Source: Agarivorans litoreus
GTDB taxonomy: Bacteria > Pseudomonadota > Gammaproteobacteria > Enterobacterales > Celerinatantimonadaceae
Direction of reading: 5' to 3'
Assembly (NCBI RefSeq): GCF_019649015.1
Contig: NZ_BLPI01000001.1
Coordinates: 577,501 to 641,500, forward strand
DNA length: 64,000 nucleotides
The notes under the pieces are model-generated. The model worked only from the letters and a program-made list of their open reading frames with translations. It had not been told where the DNA came from and made no database searches. Shown piece by piece: positions 32,342 to 41,443 of this stretch (position 1 is the first letter of the stretch; each line of letters starts with the position of its first letter). The translations under genes and the position numbers were made by a program.

Positions 32342-32370
32342 TAAAACTCAGGGGACAAGCTTGCCCCCTG
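32342..32370 (-). terminator. hairpin between rpsB and tsf (partial terminator)
   Basis: On the minus strand CAGGGGGCAAGCTTGTCCCCTG folds as a near-perfect palindrome (one G-U pair in RNA) followed by AGTTTTAT. E. coli also has a partial terminator here that lowers tsf relative to rpsB expression. A second small hairpin (AAATGC / GCATTT, 32395-32414) directly follows the rpsB stop. Confidence 0.55.
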
Positions 32371-32416
32371 CTAATCATCAAGCTCACTTAGTGTAAATGC
32401 AGTTTATTGCATTTAA

Positions 32417-33151
32417 TTACTCAGCAGCTTCCTCTACGAAACCATCTTCTTCAGCTTGTACTACGATGTCGTCTTGACGACCTTCGATAACAGTATCAGC
32501 AGCTGCGCCAAGGTACAATTTAATTGCACGGATAGCGTCGTCGTTACCAGGAATGATGTAATCAACACCGTCTGGTGCAGAGTTAGTATCAACTACAGAG
32601 ATAACTGGAATACCTAGGTTGTTTGCTTCGCGAATAGCGATGTGCTCGTGTTCAGCATCGATTACAAACAATACGTCTGGTAGACCGCCCATGTTTTTGA
32701 TACCGCCAAGGCTTTTCTCAAGCTTTTCCATTTCGCGAGTACGCATCAGCGCCTCTTTCTTGGTTAGCTTTTCGAAAGTACCGTCTTGGCTTTGAGCTTC
32801 TAGATCTTTTAGACGCTTGATAGATTGACGTACTGTTTTCCAGTTAGTCAACATACCACCCAACCAGCGGTGGTTAACGTAGAATTGATCTGAACGAAGT
32901 GCTTCAGCTTTGATGGTGTCACCAGCAGCGCGCTTAGTACCAACAAAAAGAACTTTACCTTTCTTAGATGCAACTTTCTTAAGAACAGACATTGCATCAT
33001 TAAACATAGGTACAGTTTTTTCTAAGTTAATGATATGAACTTTGTTACGAGCACCAAAAATGAAAGGCTTCATTTTTGGGTTCCAGTAACGAGTTTGGTG
33101 ACCAAAGTGTACGCCTGCTTGAAGCATATCGCGCATTGAAACGTTTGCCAT
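32417..33151 (-). CDS. rpsB: 30S ribosomal protein S2
   Basis: A small-subunit ribosomal protein that also represses its own operon. 244 residues from the ATG at 33151 ([10 protein letters not shown]), which has GAGG 9 nt upstream and matches E. coli; a longer in-frame reading to 33187 has no family support. Motifs: [16 protein letters not shown] and [20 protein letters not shown]. First gene of rpsB-tsf-pyrH-frr. Confidence 0.98.
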   Translation of the reverse strand: MANVSMRDMLQAGVHFGHQTRYWNPKMKPFIFGARNKVHIINLEKTVPMFNDAMSVLKKVASKKGKVLFVGTKRAAGDTIKAEALRSDQFYVNHRWLGGMLTNWKTVRQSIKRLKDLEAQSQDGTFEKLTKKEALMRTREMEKLEKSLGGIKNMGGLPDVLFVIDAEHEHIAIREANNLGIPVISVVDTNSAPDGVDYIIPGNDDAIRAIKLYLGAAADTVIEGRQDDIVVQAEEDGFVEEAAE

Positions 33152-33318
33152 TATAATTTCCTCAAATGGGGTTAGGCCTCCACACATCCCATTTTACCGA
33201 CCAGACCAAATTGCCCAGCACCCCGGAAAACGTGACGATGTGTGTGTGTGTTTAAAATATAAATATTTAATTTATGTAAGCATCCACGCTAATTCGAAAA
33301 CCAGAGTAATGACTTACG
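33152..33318 (-). promoter_or_regulatory. rpsB leader RNA (probable S2 autoregulatory site)
   Basis: The 5' untranslated region would be about 167 nt from the predicted start site. It ends with a stretch (GTGGAGGCCTAACCCCAT) that I recall as nearly identical to the E. coli rpsB leader, where S2 binds to repress the operon. Identification by recalled similarity and length only; the secondary structure was not computed. Confidence 0.55.
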
Positions 33319-33324
33319 GCGCGC

Positions 33325-33352
33325 TTTATACCATAAATAGCGATATTGATAA
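33325..33352 (-). promoter_or_regulatory. rpsB promoter
   Basis: On the minus strand TTATCA (33347-33352), 16 bp, then TATAAA (33325-33330) preceded by TGG, and a GCGCGCC discriminator. A GC-rich discriminator is typical of stringently controlled ribosomal promoters. The rest of the interval to map (33353-33457) shows no further clear signal. Confidence 0.65.
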
Positions 33353-33457
33353 AGCTAAGGCTAAACTTTTCGTTAATTTTTCTAGCTACTACAACTCCCC
33401 TCGCCCTTACGGTAAACTAGCGGCAAAACCAAGGTAAACACTCAACTATTAGTACTC

Positions 33458-34252
33458 ATGAGCATAGTAATAAAAACCCCTGAACAAATTGAAAAGATGC
33501 GCGTTGCTGGTCGCCTAGCGGCAGACGTTCTCACCATGATCGCCCCTTATGTTAAGGTTGGCGTTAGCACCGATGAACTTAATCAACGCTGCCATGACTA
33601 CATAGTAAACGAGCAAGGGGCCATTCCAGCACCGCTAGATTACCATGGCTTTCCTAAATCAATCTGTACCTCGGTAAACGACGTGGTATGCCATGGTATT
33701 CCTTCTAGTACCCATATTTTGCAAGATGGCGATGTAATCAACATCGATATCACAGTAATAAAAGACGGTTATCACGGCGATACCTCCAAAATGTTTTTGG
33801 TGGGCAATGCCTCACCTGCCGATAAACTGTTATGCCGCGTGACTCAGCAAGCGCTCTACCAAGCCATTAAAGTGGTAAAACCTGGCAATAAAGTCAGCGA
33901 CATAGGTAATGCAATTCAAAAATACTTGAAAAAAGGCAACTATCGCTACGGCATTGTCGATAACTTTTGTGGCCACGGTATTGGTGAAGGTTTCCATGAA
34001 GATCCTCAAATCATGCACTACCGCAACAACGACCGAACGGTATTAAAAGCAGGCATGTGTTTCACCATTGAACCGATGATTAATCAAGGCAAAAAAGGCA
34101 ACTGGGTTGATGAAGAAGATGGCTGGACAGCACGTACCAACGACGGTAAAAACTCCGCACAGTGGGAGCACACGTTATTAGTCACTAACGACGGTGTTGA
34201 AGTACTAACACTTCGTGATGAAGAAGACTTACCACGCATTATTAAAAACTAA
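33458..34252 (+). CDS. map: methionine aminopeptidase, type I
   Basis: Removes N-terminal methionine from nascent proteins; cytosolic, two-metal 'pita-bread' enzyme. 264 residues as in E. coli. Metal ligands are visible in INIDITVIKDGYHGDTSKM (two Asp), GHGIGEGFHEDPQ (His), CFTIEPM (Glu) and SAQWEHTLLV (Glu). Divergent from rpsB, as in E. coli. ATG start. Confidence 0.98.
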   Translation: MSIVIKTPEQIEKMRVAGRLAADVLTMIAPYVKVGVSTDELNQRCHDYIVNEQGAIPAPLDYHGFPKSICTSVNDVVCHGIPSSTHILQDGDVINIDITVIKDGYHGDTSKMFLVGNASPADKLLCRVTQQALYQAIKVVKPGNKVSDIGNAIQKYLKKGNYRYGIVDNFCGHGIGEGFHEDPQIMHYRNNDRTVLKAGMCFTIEPMINQGKKGNWVDEEDGWTARTNDGKNSAQWEHTLLVTNDGVEVLTLRDEEDLPRIIKN

Positions 34253-34276
34253 CAGACAGGTCTCAGAGGTTTAGTC

Positions 34277-36886
34277 ATGGAAACGACGTTAGCAGCACCG
34301 CCTTTGCCCTGCACAAAAGACATATCGCTTAAGAGCAGCAAGCAATATCTAGATGATTTACAAGAGTACTTGGCTGATCAATTCAATCAAGGCGTGCATG
34401 TTGTTGAATTAGTGCAATTGCGCTCTCAACAAATGGACTTGTTACTTAATTGCTTATGGAAGCATTTTGATTTGGCCGAACACCCAGGGCTGTCCTTGCT
34501 TGCCGTAGGTGGTTATGGCCGTGGCGAACTTCACCCCCGTTCAGATATCGACATTCTTATTCTCACTCGAGAGCAAGTTGAACCAGCAATAGCAGACAAA
34601 ATATCAGCGTTTATTACATTGCTTTGGGATATACGCTTAGATGTAGGCCAAAGCGTTCGCACGCTCAAAGAGTGTTTAGAGCTAGGTCTGGAAGACATTA
34701 CCATTGCTACCAACTTGCAAGAGTCTCGATTATTGTTTGGTGACAAAGCCCTATATCAAGAACTGTGTTTGGCTGTATGCGCCGACAGTTTTTGGCCTAG
34801 CGAAGCTTTTTTCCGCGCTAAAAAAGATGAACAACTGAGTCGTCACCGCCAATATAAAGGTAACGCCTACTCCCTTGAACCAGACATTAAAGCTAACCCG
34901 GGTGGTTTACGAGATATTCAAACGATTTGCTGGGTTGCAGGCCGCCACTTTGGCAGTAGCGATTTAGACGAACTCACCAAACAAAACTTCCTAACCTTAG
35001 CAGAATGTAGAGAATTGCAAGATTGTAGGGACTTTTTGTGGCGTGTACGCTTTGCTCTGCATATTCACTTGCCCAAAAGTGATGACCGCTTGTTATTTGA
35101 CCGCCAGTTAGCAGTAGCGCAATCACTGGGTTATAGCGGTGAGCACAATGCGCCAGTTGAACGCCTAATGAAGCACTTCTTCCAAACGGTGCGTCGAATT
35201 TCTGAACTAAATGAAATGCTACTGCAGCTCTTCGATGAAGCGATCCTTGGTAACACCGCCATGGATGTTCAGCCAGTCGATGAAAACTTCATGCTACGTG
35301 GCAACCTAATAGATAGCGCTAATGGCCAACTGTTTTTAGCGCACCCAGAGCAAATTTTGGTGATGTTTTTACACATTGCCGACAATCCGAAGATTACCGG
35401 CATTTACTCAGCAACCTTACGCCAATTACGTGAAGCAAGACGCAGACTGACCCATTGGTTGCAAGACATACCAGAGTGCCGACGCTACTTTAGACGCCTT
35501 ATTAAGCACCCCAACGTGACTGGGCTACCCCTAACTTTAATGCATCGCTATGGGGTTTTATCAGCCTATTTCCCTGCTTGGAGCCGCATTGTTGGTCAAA
35601 TGCAATTTGATTTGTTCCATGCTTTCACTGTTGATGAACATACCCATCGCCTGATTAACAAAATTCATTCGTTTAATGATGAAAAAACCAAAGAGGTTCA
35701 CCCTCTTTGTTGCCAAGTATACCCGCGTTTAGAACGACCTGATTTATTGGCTTTAGCAGCAATTTTTCATGATATTGCTAAGGGACGTAAAGGCGACCAT
35801 TCAACCTTGGGTGCGGTAGATGCCGAAGAGTTTTGTTTAGCTCATGGTTTTAGTAAACCTTCCGCTCGCACTGTAGCTTGGCTAGTTAAACACCACTTAT
35901 TGATGTCGGTCACTGCTCAACGCCGCGATATTTATGATCCCGAAGTCATTACCGAGTTTGCCAAGGTAGTGCGGGATCAACGCCACCTAGACATGTTGCT
36001 TTGTTTAACGGTAGCAGATATATGTGCAACTAATGATGATACTTGGAACAGTTGGAAGCGAACCCTATTAAGTGAGCTTTATCACTCAACCCAAAAAGCA
36101 TTACGTAGAGGCTTAGAAAACCCGGTAGACATTCGCGGCGTTATTCGAGACAAGCAGAAAAAAGCGATTCAACGACTCGCAGCTAAAGGCTATTCCGAAG
36201 AGCAAATACGAAGTCTATGGCAACGCTTTAGAGCTGATTACTTTCTTCGACATACACCACAGCAAATTGCTTGGCACAGCGACCATTTATGGGGTCACAG
36301 TGAAGATCAACCTTTAGTACTAGTGAGCCGCCGAGCAACGCGGGGCGGCACCGAAATCTTTATTCATTGCCAAGACATTCCACATTTATTCGCTTCAGTT
36401 GCTGCTGAACTCGATCAAAAGAACCTAAATATTCATGATGCGCAAATCATGTCTAGCCGCGATGGATATGTGCTAGATACCTTTGTTGTGCTCGATCACG
36501 AAGGTGACCCCCTTTCGCTAGAACGCGGTATTTTATTACAGCAAACCCTGGCGCAAAAACTTTTGGTAGCCGCTCCAATAGACTTAAAACAGCGCCGAGT
36601 TCCACGTCAAGTACAACAATTTTCTATCGCTCCCCGTGTAGAGTTTTTACCCGCTAAAGGCAAGCGAACACTAATTGAAATAGTAGCCTTGGACAAACCT
36701 GGCTTATTGGCTAGAATAAGCGCCGTATTTCAATCCTTTAATTACACGATTCATGCAGCTAAGGTCACCACCATTGGTGAAAAAGCAGAAGACTTCTTCA
36801 GCATTAGCAACTGTGAACGTGAAAAGCTCACTCCCGAACAAAAGCAACAGCTTAAGAAGATTCTGGAGCAAGCGCTCAAACAATAA
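34277..36886 (+). CDS. glnD: [protein-PII] uridylyltransferase / uridylyl-removing enzyme
   Basis: The glutamine sensor of nitrogen control: it uridylylates PII at low glutamine and removes UMP at high glutamine. 869 residues. Nucleotidyltransferase site GGYGRGELHPRSDIDIL with D90 and D92, a central helical region, an HD hydrolase domain (IFHDIAKGRKGDHS, near residue 500), and two ACT domains at about 695-770 and 795-869 that bind glutamine. All catalytic residues appear intact. Between map and dapD, as in E. coli. Confidence 0.98.
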   Translation: METTLAAPPLPCTKDISLKSSKQYLDDLQEYLADQFNQGVHVVELVQLRSQQMDLLLNCLWKHFDLAEHPGLSLLAVGGYGRGELHPRSDIDILILTREQVEPAIADKISAFITLLWDIRLDVGQSVRTLKECLELGLEDITIATNLQESRLLFGDKALYQELCLAVCADSFWPSEAFFRAKKDEQLSRHRQYKGNAYSLEPDIKANPGGLRDIQTICWVAGRHFGSSDLDELTKQNFLTLAECRELQDCRDFLWRVRFALHIHLPKSDDRLLFDRQLAVAQSLGYSGEHNAPVERLMKHFFQTVRRISELNEMLLQLFDEAILGNTAMDVQPVDENFMLRGNLIDSANGQLFLAHPEQILVMFLHIADNPKITGIYSATLRQLREARRRLTHWLQDIPECRRYFRRLIKHPNVTGLPLTLMHRYGVLSAYFPAWSRIVGQMQFDLFHAFTVDEHTHRLINKIHSFNDEKTKEVHPLCCQVYPRLERPDLLALAAIFHDIAKGRKGDHSTLGAVDAEEFCLAHGFSKPSARTVAWLVKHHLLMSVTAQRRDIYDPEVITEFAKVVRDQRHLDMLLCLTVADICATNDDTWNSWKRTLLSELYHSTQKALRRGLENPVDIRGVIRDKQKKAIQRLAAKGYSEEQIRSLWQRFRADYFLRHTPQQIAWHSDHLWGHSEDQPLVLVSRRATRGGTEIFIHCQDIPHLFASVAAELDQKNLNIHDAQIMSSRDGYVLDTFVVLDHEGDPLSLERGILLQQTLAQKLLVAAPIDLKQRRVPRQVQQFSIAPRVEFLPAKGKRTLIEIVALDKPGLLARISAVFQSFNYTIHAAKVTTIGEKAEDFFSISNCEREKLTPEQKQQLKKILEQALKQ

Positions 36887-36922
36887 TATTTAGCAAGCTC
36901 AACCACTATTTTGGAGACAATC

Positions 36923-37960
36923 ATGTCTAAAGACTTTTTTAGTTACGCCGTTGGTGTGGGAAGTAAAAACGCAAATGGCCAATGGCTAGAAGTTTTTTAC
37001 CCTGCTCCGGTGTTAAACCCAAGCGAAGCAGAAGTATCAGGCCTAACTAAAGGTTTAGATTACAACAATGGCAAACAAGACATTGAACTGGACGACACAG
37101 CATTAAACACCTTGATTGCCAATGCAGAGGCACTAGGTTTAGCAGAGCAAGTAACCGCCTTTAAAGCGTTACTAGGCAGCGAGCAGCCTCGCGTTTTATG
37201 TTTATTAAGCCAAGATGATGCTGCTGCTTCAACACCTGAAGCTTACCTCAAGCTACACTTGCTCTCTCACCGTTTAGTTAAACCTCACGGTACCGATTTA
37301 AGCGGTATCTTTGCGGTGCTGCCTAACGTAGCGTGGACCAACCAAGGTGCTATCGATTTAACCGAACTGCCTGCTCGCCAACTAGAAGCACGCGCTAAAG
37401 GTGAATTACTACAGGTTACTTCTGTAGATAAGTTTCCAAAAATGGCTGATTACGTGGTCCCAAGTGGTGTGCGTATTGCGGCAACTTCACGCGTGCGCCT
37501 AGGTGCTTACATCGGCGAAGGTACTACGATTATGCACGAAGGTTTCTGTAACTTTAATGCAGGTACTGCTGGTACGAGTATGATCGAAGGCCGTATCTCT
37601 GCTGGAGTATTTGTAGGTAAAGGCTCTGATTTAGGTGGTGGTTGTTCAACCATGGGTACCCTTTCAGGCGGTGGTAACATTGTTATCGCGGTAGGTGAAG
37701 AATCGCTAATTGGAGCAAACGCTGGTACAGGCATTCCACTAGGTGACCGCTGCACCATCGAATCTGGCCTATACATTACCTCTGGTACCAAAGTGGTATT
37801 GATAGACGAAAATAAGCAACAAGCAGGCACCATTAAAGCCCGTGAGCTTGCCGGTAAATCAGATCTGCTATTCCGCCGTAACAGCCTTACTGGCGCAATT
37901 GAATGCTTAACCAATAAAACAGCGATTGCCTTAAACGAAGAGCTACACGCACATAACTAA
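36923..37960 (+). CDS. dapD: tetrahydrodipicolinate N-succinyltransferase (long form)
   Basis: Succinylates tetrahydrodipicolinate in the lysine/diaminopimelate pathway. A hexapeptide-repeat helix with FCNFNAGTAGTSMIEGRIS and LGGGCSTMGTLSGGG. The 345 residues match the long DapD type found in Pseudomonas and many marine gammaproteobacteria, not the 274-residue E. coli type, though the genomic position (glnD-dapD) is the E. coli one. ATG at 36923 (MSKDFFSYAVG) has TTGGAGA 6-7 nt upstream and is preferred over the TTG at 36911. Confidence 0.93.
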   Translation: MSKDFFSYAVGVGSKNANGQWLEVFYPAPVLNPSEAEVSGLTKGLDYNNGKQDIELDDTALNTLIANAEALGLAEQVTAFKALLGSEQPRVLCLLSQDDAAASTPEAYLKLHLLSHRLVKPHGTDLSGIFAVLPNVAWTNQGAIDLTELPARQLEARAKGELLQVTSVDKFPKMADYVVPSGVRIAATSRVRLGAYIGEGTTIMHEGFCNFNAGTAGTSMIEGRISAGVFVGKGSDLGGGCSTMGTLSGGGNIVIAVGEESLIGANAGTGIPLGDRCTIESGLYITSGTKVVLIDENKQQAGTIKARELAGKSDLLFRRNSLTGAIECLTNKTAIALNEELHAHN

Positions 37961-37967
37961 CCGATTC

Positions 37968-37997
37968 AGGCTCAAGTTACTCTGGTAGCTTGAGCCT
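37968..37997 (+). terminator. hairpin after dapD
   Basis: AGGCTCAAG, 12-base loop, CTTGAGCCT, followed by ACTTTCTCTCTTT. The stem is perfect and lies 8 bp after the dapD stop; the T-rich tail is interrupted by C, so termination may be moderate. Confidence 0.6.
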
Positions 37998-38150
37998 ACT
38001 TTCTCTCTTTAATTCCTCAACATAAAAAGCCCACTAGTTCACACTCCTTCTACGCGTAATGAGCTATGCTGCAATATACAGGCTCTGCAGAACAATGCGG
38101 CGGCGACTGTTTCTAGCAATAGAATGACAATTCGTTATGAAGGAAATTTT

Positions 38151-38528
38151 ATGTACAAAAATCTAAAAAGCATTGGCATTACCAACCCAAGCGACATTGA
38201 ACGTTATAGCCTCCGCCAAGAAGCCAATTCTGATACGCTCAAGATTTACTTCCATAAGGAAAAAGGTGACTTTCTCACCCGCAGTGTAAAATTTAAATAC
38301 CCAAGGCAGAAAAAAACGGTACTTATTGATGGTGGTCGCGGCACTTACAAAGATACTACCGAAATAAACGCTAACCTGCGTTTTATCGTAGAAGAATTAG
38401 ATAAAATTACTCGCAGAGACCAGCAAGAAAAAGACACCAAACAACAAGTACTTACTGAGTTGAGACATCTAGAAAAAGTAGTGTCAAACAAAATTGCTGA
38501 GATTGAAGCAAAACTAGAACGCCTATAA
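38151..38528 (+). CDS. yaeH: UPF0325 / YaeH family protein, unknown function
   Basis: A 125-residue protein clearly matching E. coli YaeH, also found beside dap[25 protein letters not shown], then [14 protein letters not shown], then [22 protein letters not shown], a C-terminal coiled coil. No biochemical function is established for the family. The ATG at 38151 with AAGGA 7 nt upstream matches the family N-terminus; the ATG at 38124 would add nine residues. Its original terminator has been interrupted by the insertion sequence just downstream. Confidence 0.93.
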   Translation: MYKNLKSIGITNPSDIERYSLRQEANSDTLKIYFHKEKGDFLTRSVKFKYPRQKKTVLIDGGRGTYKDTTEINANLRFIVEELDKITRRDQQEKDTKQQVLTELRHLEKVVSNKIAEIEAKLERL

Positions 38529-38553
38529 GCCCCAAATACAGATACAAAAAAGG

Positions 38554-38566
38554 AGGCCTAAGCCTC
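38554..38566. repeat. target-site duplication, left copy
   Basis: AGGCCTAAGCCTC directly abuts the left end of the insertion sequence and is repeated exactly at 39974-39986. Thirteen bp is within the range for IS4-family elements. It is part of the former terminator hairpin between yaeH and ptsG. Confidence 0.93.
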
Positions 38567-38600
38567 AATGCCGTTCACTTAAGGTGAACGGCATTTTTGT
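38567..38600 (+). terminator. terminator-like hairpin at the left end of the IS
   Basis: AATGCCGTTCAC, loop TTAAG, GTGAACGGCATT, followed by TTTTTG on the plus strand. The first arm is the left inverted repeat itself. In this orientation it would stop transcripts coming out of yaeH before they enter the element. The transposase stop codon (38575-38577) lies within the stem. Confidence 0.75.
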
Positions 38601-39885
38601 TTCTAGCGTATCGCTGCGGTCTGGGCTTAACGCACCTTGGAAAGGTTCGTTCTCGCCTTGGCGGAAGAATGAGGCTTTCTGCCATCCCATAAAAATGCTT
38701 GAGCTGCCGAGGAATTGCCCCTGGGCTGGAATAAGGCAGTCCTACCAATAACCTCATGACATGCGCTAACGCGCCATTGAAACTCAGCTGGTAAGGCAAG
38801 TAGCTCCCTTTCAACACAAAGCACATTTCAACCATTTGATACCGTATCAAATTATAGCTCAGCAAAATGCCCCATAACTCTTGGCGCACCAGCTCCGGTT
38901 TACGGCTTCTGAGTGTCAAACGCCTTCCCAACATAAACTGTTTTTGCTCTCGGTATCCCAGTTCGATTTCCCAACGGTGTCCATACAATGAACCAATATC
39001 TGCTGCGGGAAAGCGCATCGGGTCAATCATAGAAGTGAGTACCTCAAATGTCTTGCCATTGATTTTGCGGGTCACGAGACGAGCTGTCATCGTTTCGGAT
39101 AGTTCTGGCCATAACTTACGCGCTCTAGGATTACTAGTAAGGGTGACAAGTTTATCGTTACGCCCAAAGCTTCTCAGCACGGTATATTGAGTGTTTTTCT
39201 TTAATGGCAGAAGCCAGTGGCGCTCTGTACCTGCACTCTGCCAAGCATGTAGTAACCCCATCGAATAAAAGCCACGGTCGAACATCGTTAGGCTATGGTC
39301 TGGCGTATCTTTAATCAGCTTTTCGGCTAACACCATTTCGTTGACGTTGTAGTCGTCGAAAGCACTGGCGGTGATGAGATGTGTGCTTAACTCCATCTGA
39401 CACACCATGCGCACTTGTGGGTATTGTGTGCCTTTAGGTCGAGAAAATGCATCGCTGTTCTCTTTAGAATCATCAGTACGCCAAGTGACACCATCAACAC
39501 CGAGTAGCGTTAAACCATTCCAGTGAGCGAAGTTGGCTTGTTGGCACCAGCGCTTTGACATGAGTTGAAAGACATCGTGTATCGCTTGTTCGCCTAGCTG
39601 TTTACGCCGTTGCGTGAGTGCACTTGGCGCAACGAAAGGCTTACCTTCACGGTCAACAATATCGAGCTGATTCACGATATTGGCTATCGACTTATCATTA
39701 TAAAGCGCCATTCCAACAAGCAACCAGACCAGTGACTCAAGCGACAGTTTGCGCTTTCTCAGCGTAACCGTATCGGACAAAGCATAGGCATCATTAATGA
39801 GCTCAAGGGGTAACAAATCAGCCAGTGTTTCAATTTGATTGGGCTTCCAGTCATTGATGATGTTGAGTGCTTGTGAGACGTCCAT
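38575..39885 (-). CDS. IS4-family DDE transposase
   Basis: 436 residues, similar along its length to the IS4 transposase InsG (442). N-terminal [23 protein letters not shown], then [16 protein letters not shown]. Catalytic residues: D131 in [11 protein letters not shown]203 in [10 protein letters not shown], and E308 within the Y301-R304-E308-K315 signature (Y-2-R-3-E-6-K) that defines the family. The catalytic core is intact, so the protein is probably active. No clear ribosome binding site is exposed: the region before the ATG is in a hairpin. Same strand as ptsG upstream. Confidence 0.96.
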   Translation of the reverse strand: MDVSQALNIINDWKPNQIETLADLLPLELINDAYALSDTVTLRKRKLSLESLVWLLVGMALYNDKSIANIVNQLDIVDREGKPFVAPSALTQRRKQLGEQAIHDVFQLMSKRWCQQANFAHWNGLTLLGVDGVTWRTDDSKENSDAFSRPKGTQYPQVRMVCQMELSTHLITASAFDDYNVNEMVLAEKLIKDTPDHSLTMFDRGFYSMGLLHAWQSAGTERHWLLPLKKNTQYTVLRSFGRNDKLVTLTSNPRARKLWPELSETMTARLVTRKINGKTFEVLTSMIDPMRFPAADIGSLYGHRWEIELGYREQKQFMLGRRLTLRSRKPELVRQELWGILLSYNLIRYQMVEMCFVLKGSYLPYQLSFNGALAHVMRLLVGLPYSSPGAIPRQLKHFYGMAESLILPPRRERTFPRCVKPRPQRYARNKNAVHLK

Positions 39886-39890
39886 AAACG

Positions 39891-39924
39891 AAAAAATCCG
39901 ATGCCATTAATGACATCGGATTTT
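39891..39924 (-). terminator. hairpin immediately upstream of the transposase start
   Basis: An 11-bp perfect stem (AAAATCCGATG / CATCGGATTTT) around a 10-base loop, followed on the minus strand by more T, ending 7 bp before the transposase ATG. It can terminate transcripts entering from ptsG and could hide the translation start region in any read-through RNA, as described for IS10 and IS50. Confidence 0.75.
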
Positions 39925-39973
39925 GCTATACCTAGAAAGATCGTCAATGGATCTGTCTTAACTGATCGGCATT

Positions 39974-39986
39974 AGGCCTAAGCCTC
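39974..39986. repeat. target-site duplication, right copy
   Basis: Exact copy of 38554-38566 at the right end of the IS4-family element. It continues into CTTTTT, the remaining half of the host terminator that once separated yaeH and ptsG. Confidence 0.93.
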
Positions 39987-40009
39987 CTTTTTAACACTTA
40001 CCTTAAACC

Positions 40010-41443
40010 TTAAACGGTTTGTAAGTAAGCTTCCATATCAGTTTTCAAGTTATCTGACTTAGTACCAAAGATAGCTTGAACACCTTGGCCAGCAACAACT
40101 ACACCAGCTGCACCTAAGCTCTTAAGCTTTGGTTGGTCAACAGACTCTACTGACTTAACCTGAATACGTAAGCGAGTGATACAAGCATCTAGGCTAACAA
40201 TGTTAGCTTTACCGCCAAACGCTTCTACTAGGTTCTTAGACATTTCGTCTTCAGAAACCGCTGCTGTAGCAACAGTATCTTCTTCATCTTCACGACCTGG
40301 AGTTTTAAGGTTTAATTTTGCAATTACCACACGGAACACTGTGTAGTAAACCGCGGCATAGCCCAAACCAATTACTGGGAACAACCAGATTTTTTGAGCG
40401 TTGCTCGACAATACGATGAAGTCAATTAAACCGTGTGAGAAAGATGTGCCGTGTACCATACCTAAAGTATTAGTAATTACGAAAGCCAAGCCAGCTAATA
40501 AAGCGTGAATTACGTAAAGTACTGGAGCTACAAACAAGAACGCAAATTCAATGGGTTCGGTAATGCCCGTTAGGAATGAAGTAAGCGCAGCAGAGATCAT
40601 GATGCCGCCTACTTTAGCGCGGTTCTCTGGCTTAGCAGCATGCCAAATAGCAATAGCAGCAGCAGGTAGGCCGTACATTTTGAACATGTAACCACCGGCT
40701 AATTGACCAAAGCCATTGCCCGCCGCGCGAGACGCTTCATCCGCTTGTAGGTAACAAGTTAATACGCCATTAGCCACTTCACCAGCAGCAGTTGTACATT
40801 GCCCAGCCTCGAAGAAGAATGGAACATTCCAAACGTGGTGCAATCCAAATGGAATTAGAGAGCGCTCAACCACGCCGTAAATACCAAAAGCTAAAGTTGG
40901 GTTTTGCTCAGCAGCCCAGTGAGAAAATGCGGCAATGCCGTTGCCGATTGGAGGCCAAATAAAAGCCAGTACTACGCCTAAGAAAATAGTTAGGAAACCG
41001 GTAATAATCGGTACACTTCGCTTACCCGCAAAGAAGCCTAGATAAGCGGGCAGTTGAATACGGAAGAAGCGATTAAAGGTCCAGCCAGCTACACCACCAG
41101 CCAAAATACCGCCAAGCACGCCTGTATCAATCTTATCAACCCCCATAACACCAGCCATAACACCTAGTGTTGCAGTCATGATTCCATAACCAACAATTGC
41201 AGCTAAGGCAGCTACACCATCGTTGTTAGTGAAGCCAAGTGCCACACCAACGGCGAATAGTAGAGCCATTTGGCCAAATACCGAACCACCGGCATTTTCC
41301 ATTAACTCTGAAACAATACCTGGCATCCAACTAAAGTCGGCCGCACCTACACCAAGCAAGATACCCGCAACCGGTAGAACTGATACGGGTAGCATCAGTG
41401 CTTTACCTACCTTTTGCGCTTGCGCAAACAAATTTTTAAACAT
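40010..41443 (-). CDS. ptsG: PTS glucose-type transporter subunit IICB
   Basis: An inner membrane permease that imports and phosphorylates glucose (or a related hexose), using the separate IIA-Glc protein as phosphate donor. 477 residues, identical in length to E. coli PtsG. The IIC domain (1-380, about ten membrane segments) carries [20 protein letters not shown] and [11 protein letters not shown]; the IIB domain carries the phosphorylated C421 in DACITRLR. No fused IIA domain. ATG start with GAGCTC-type binding site upstream. Its 3' end faces the inserted IS. Specificity for glucose is by similarity. Confidence 0.94.
   Translation of the reverse strand: MFKNLFAQAQKVGKALMLPVSVLPVAGILLGVGAADFSWMPGIVSELMENAGGSVFGQMALLFAVGVALGFTNNDGVAALAAIVGYGIMTATLGVMAGVMGVDKIDTGVLGGILAGGVAGWTFNRFFRIQLPAYLGFFAGKRSVPIITGFLTIFLGVVLAFIWPPIGNGIAAFSHWAAEQNPTLAFGIYGVVERSLIPFGLHHVWNVPFFFEAGQCTTAAGEVANGVLTCYLQADEASRAAGNGFGQLAGGYMFKMYGLPAAAIAIWHAAKPENRAKVGGIMISAALTSFLTGITEPIEFAFLFVAPVLYVIHALLAGLAFVITNTLGMVHGTSFSHGLIDFIVLSSNAQKIWLFPVIGLGYAAVYYTVFRVVIAKLNLKTPGREDEEDTVATAAVSEDEMSKNLVEAFGGKANIVSLDACITRLRIQVKSVESVDQPKLKSLGAAGVVVAGQGVQAIFGTKSDNLKTDMEAYLQTV

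Larger units (their letters stand above)
38567..39973 (-). mobile_element. IS4-family insertion sequence, complete (1407 bp)
   Basis: One transposase gene is flanked by imperfect terminal inverted repeats: left AATGCCGTTCACTTAAG and right (complemented) AATGCCGATCAGTTAAG, 15 of 17 identical. The right end is the same as the classical IS4 terminus as I recall it. Perfect 13-bp direct repeats flank it. The transposase frame is open from start to stop. The intact ends and duplication point to a recent insertion. A hairpin overlaps the left end and another lies just before the transposase start. Confidence 0.96.

Noticed and set aside
33152-33187. N-terminal extension of rpsB
   Set aside because: The S2 family begins at [10 protein letters not shown]; the extension covers the ribosome binding site and leader.
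33240-33252. TG dinucleotide repeat in the rpsB leader
   Set aside because: Only about six units; too short to call a functional microsatellite.
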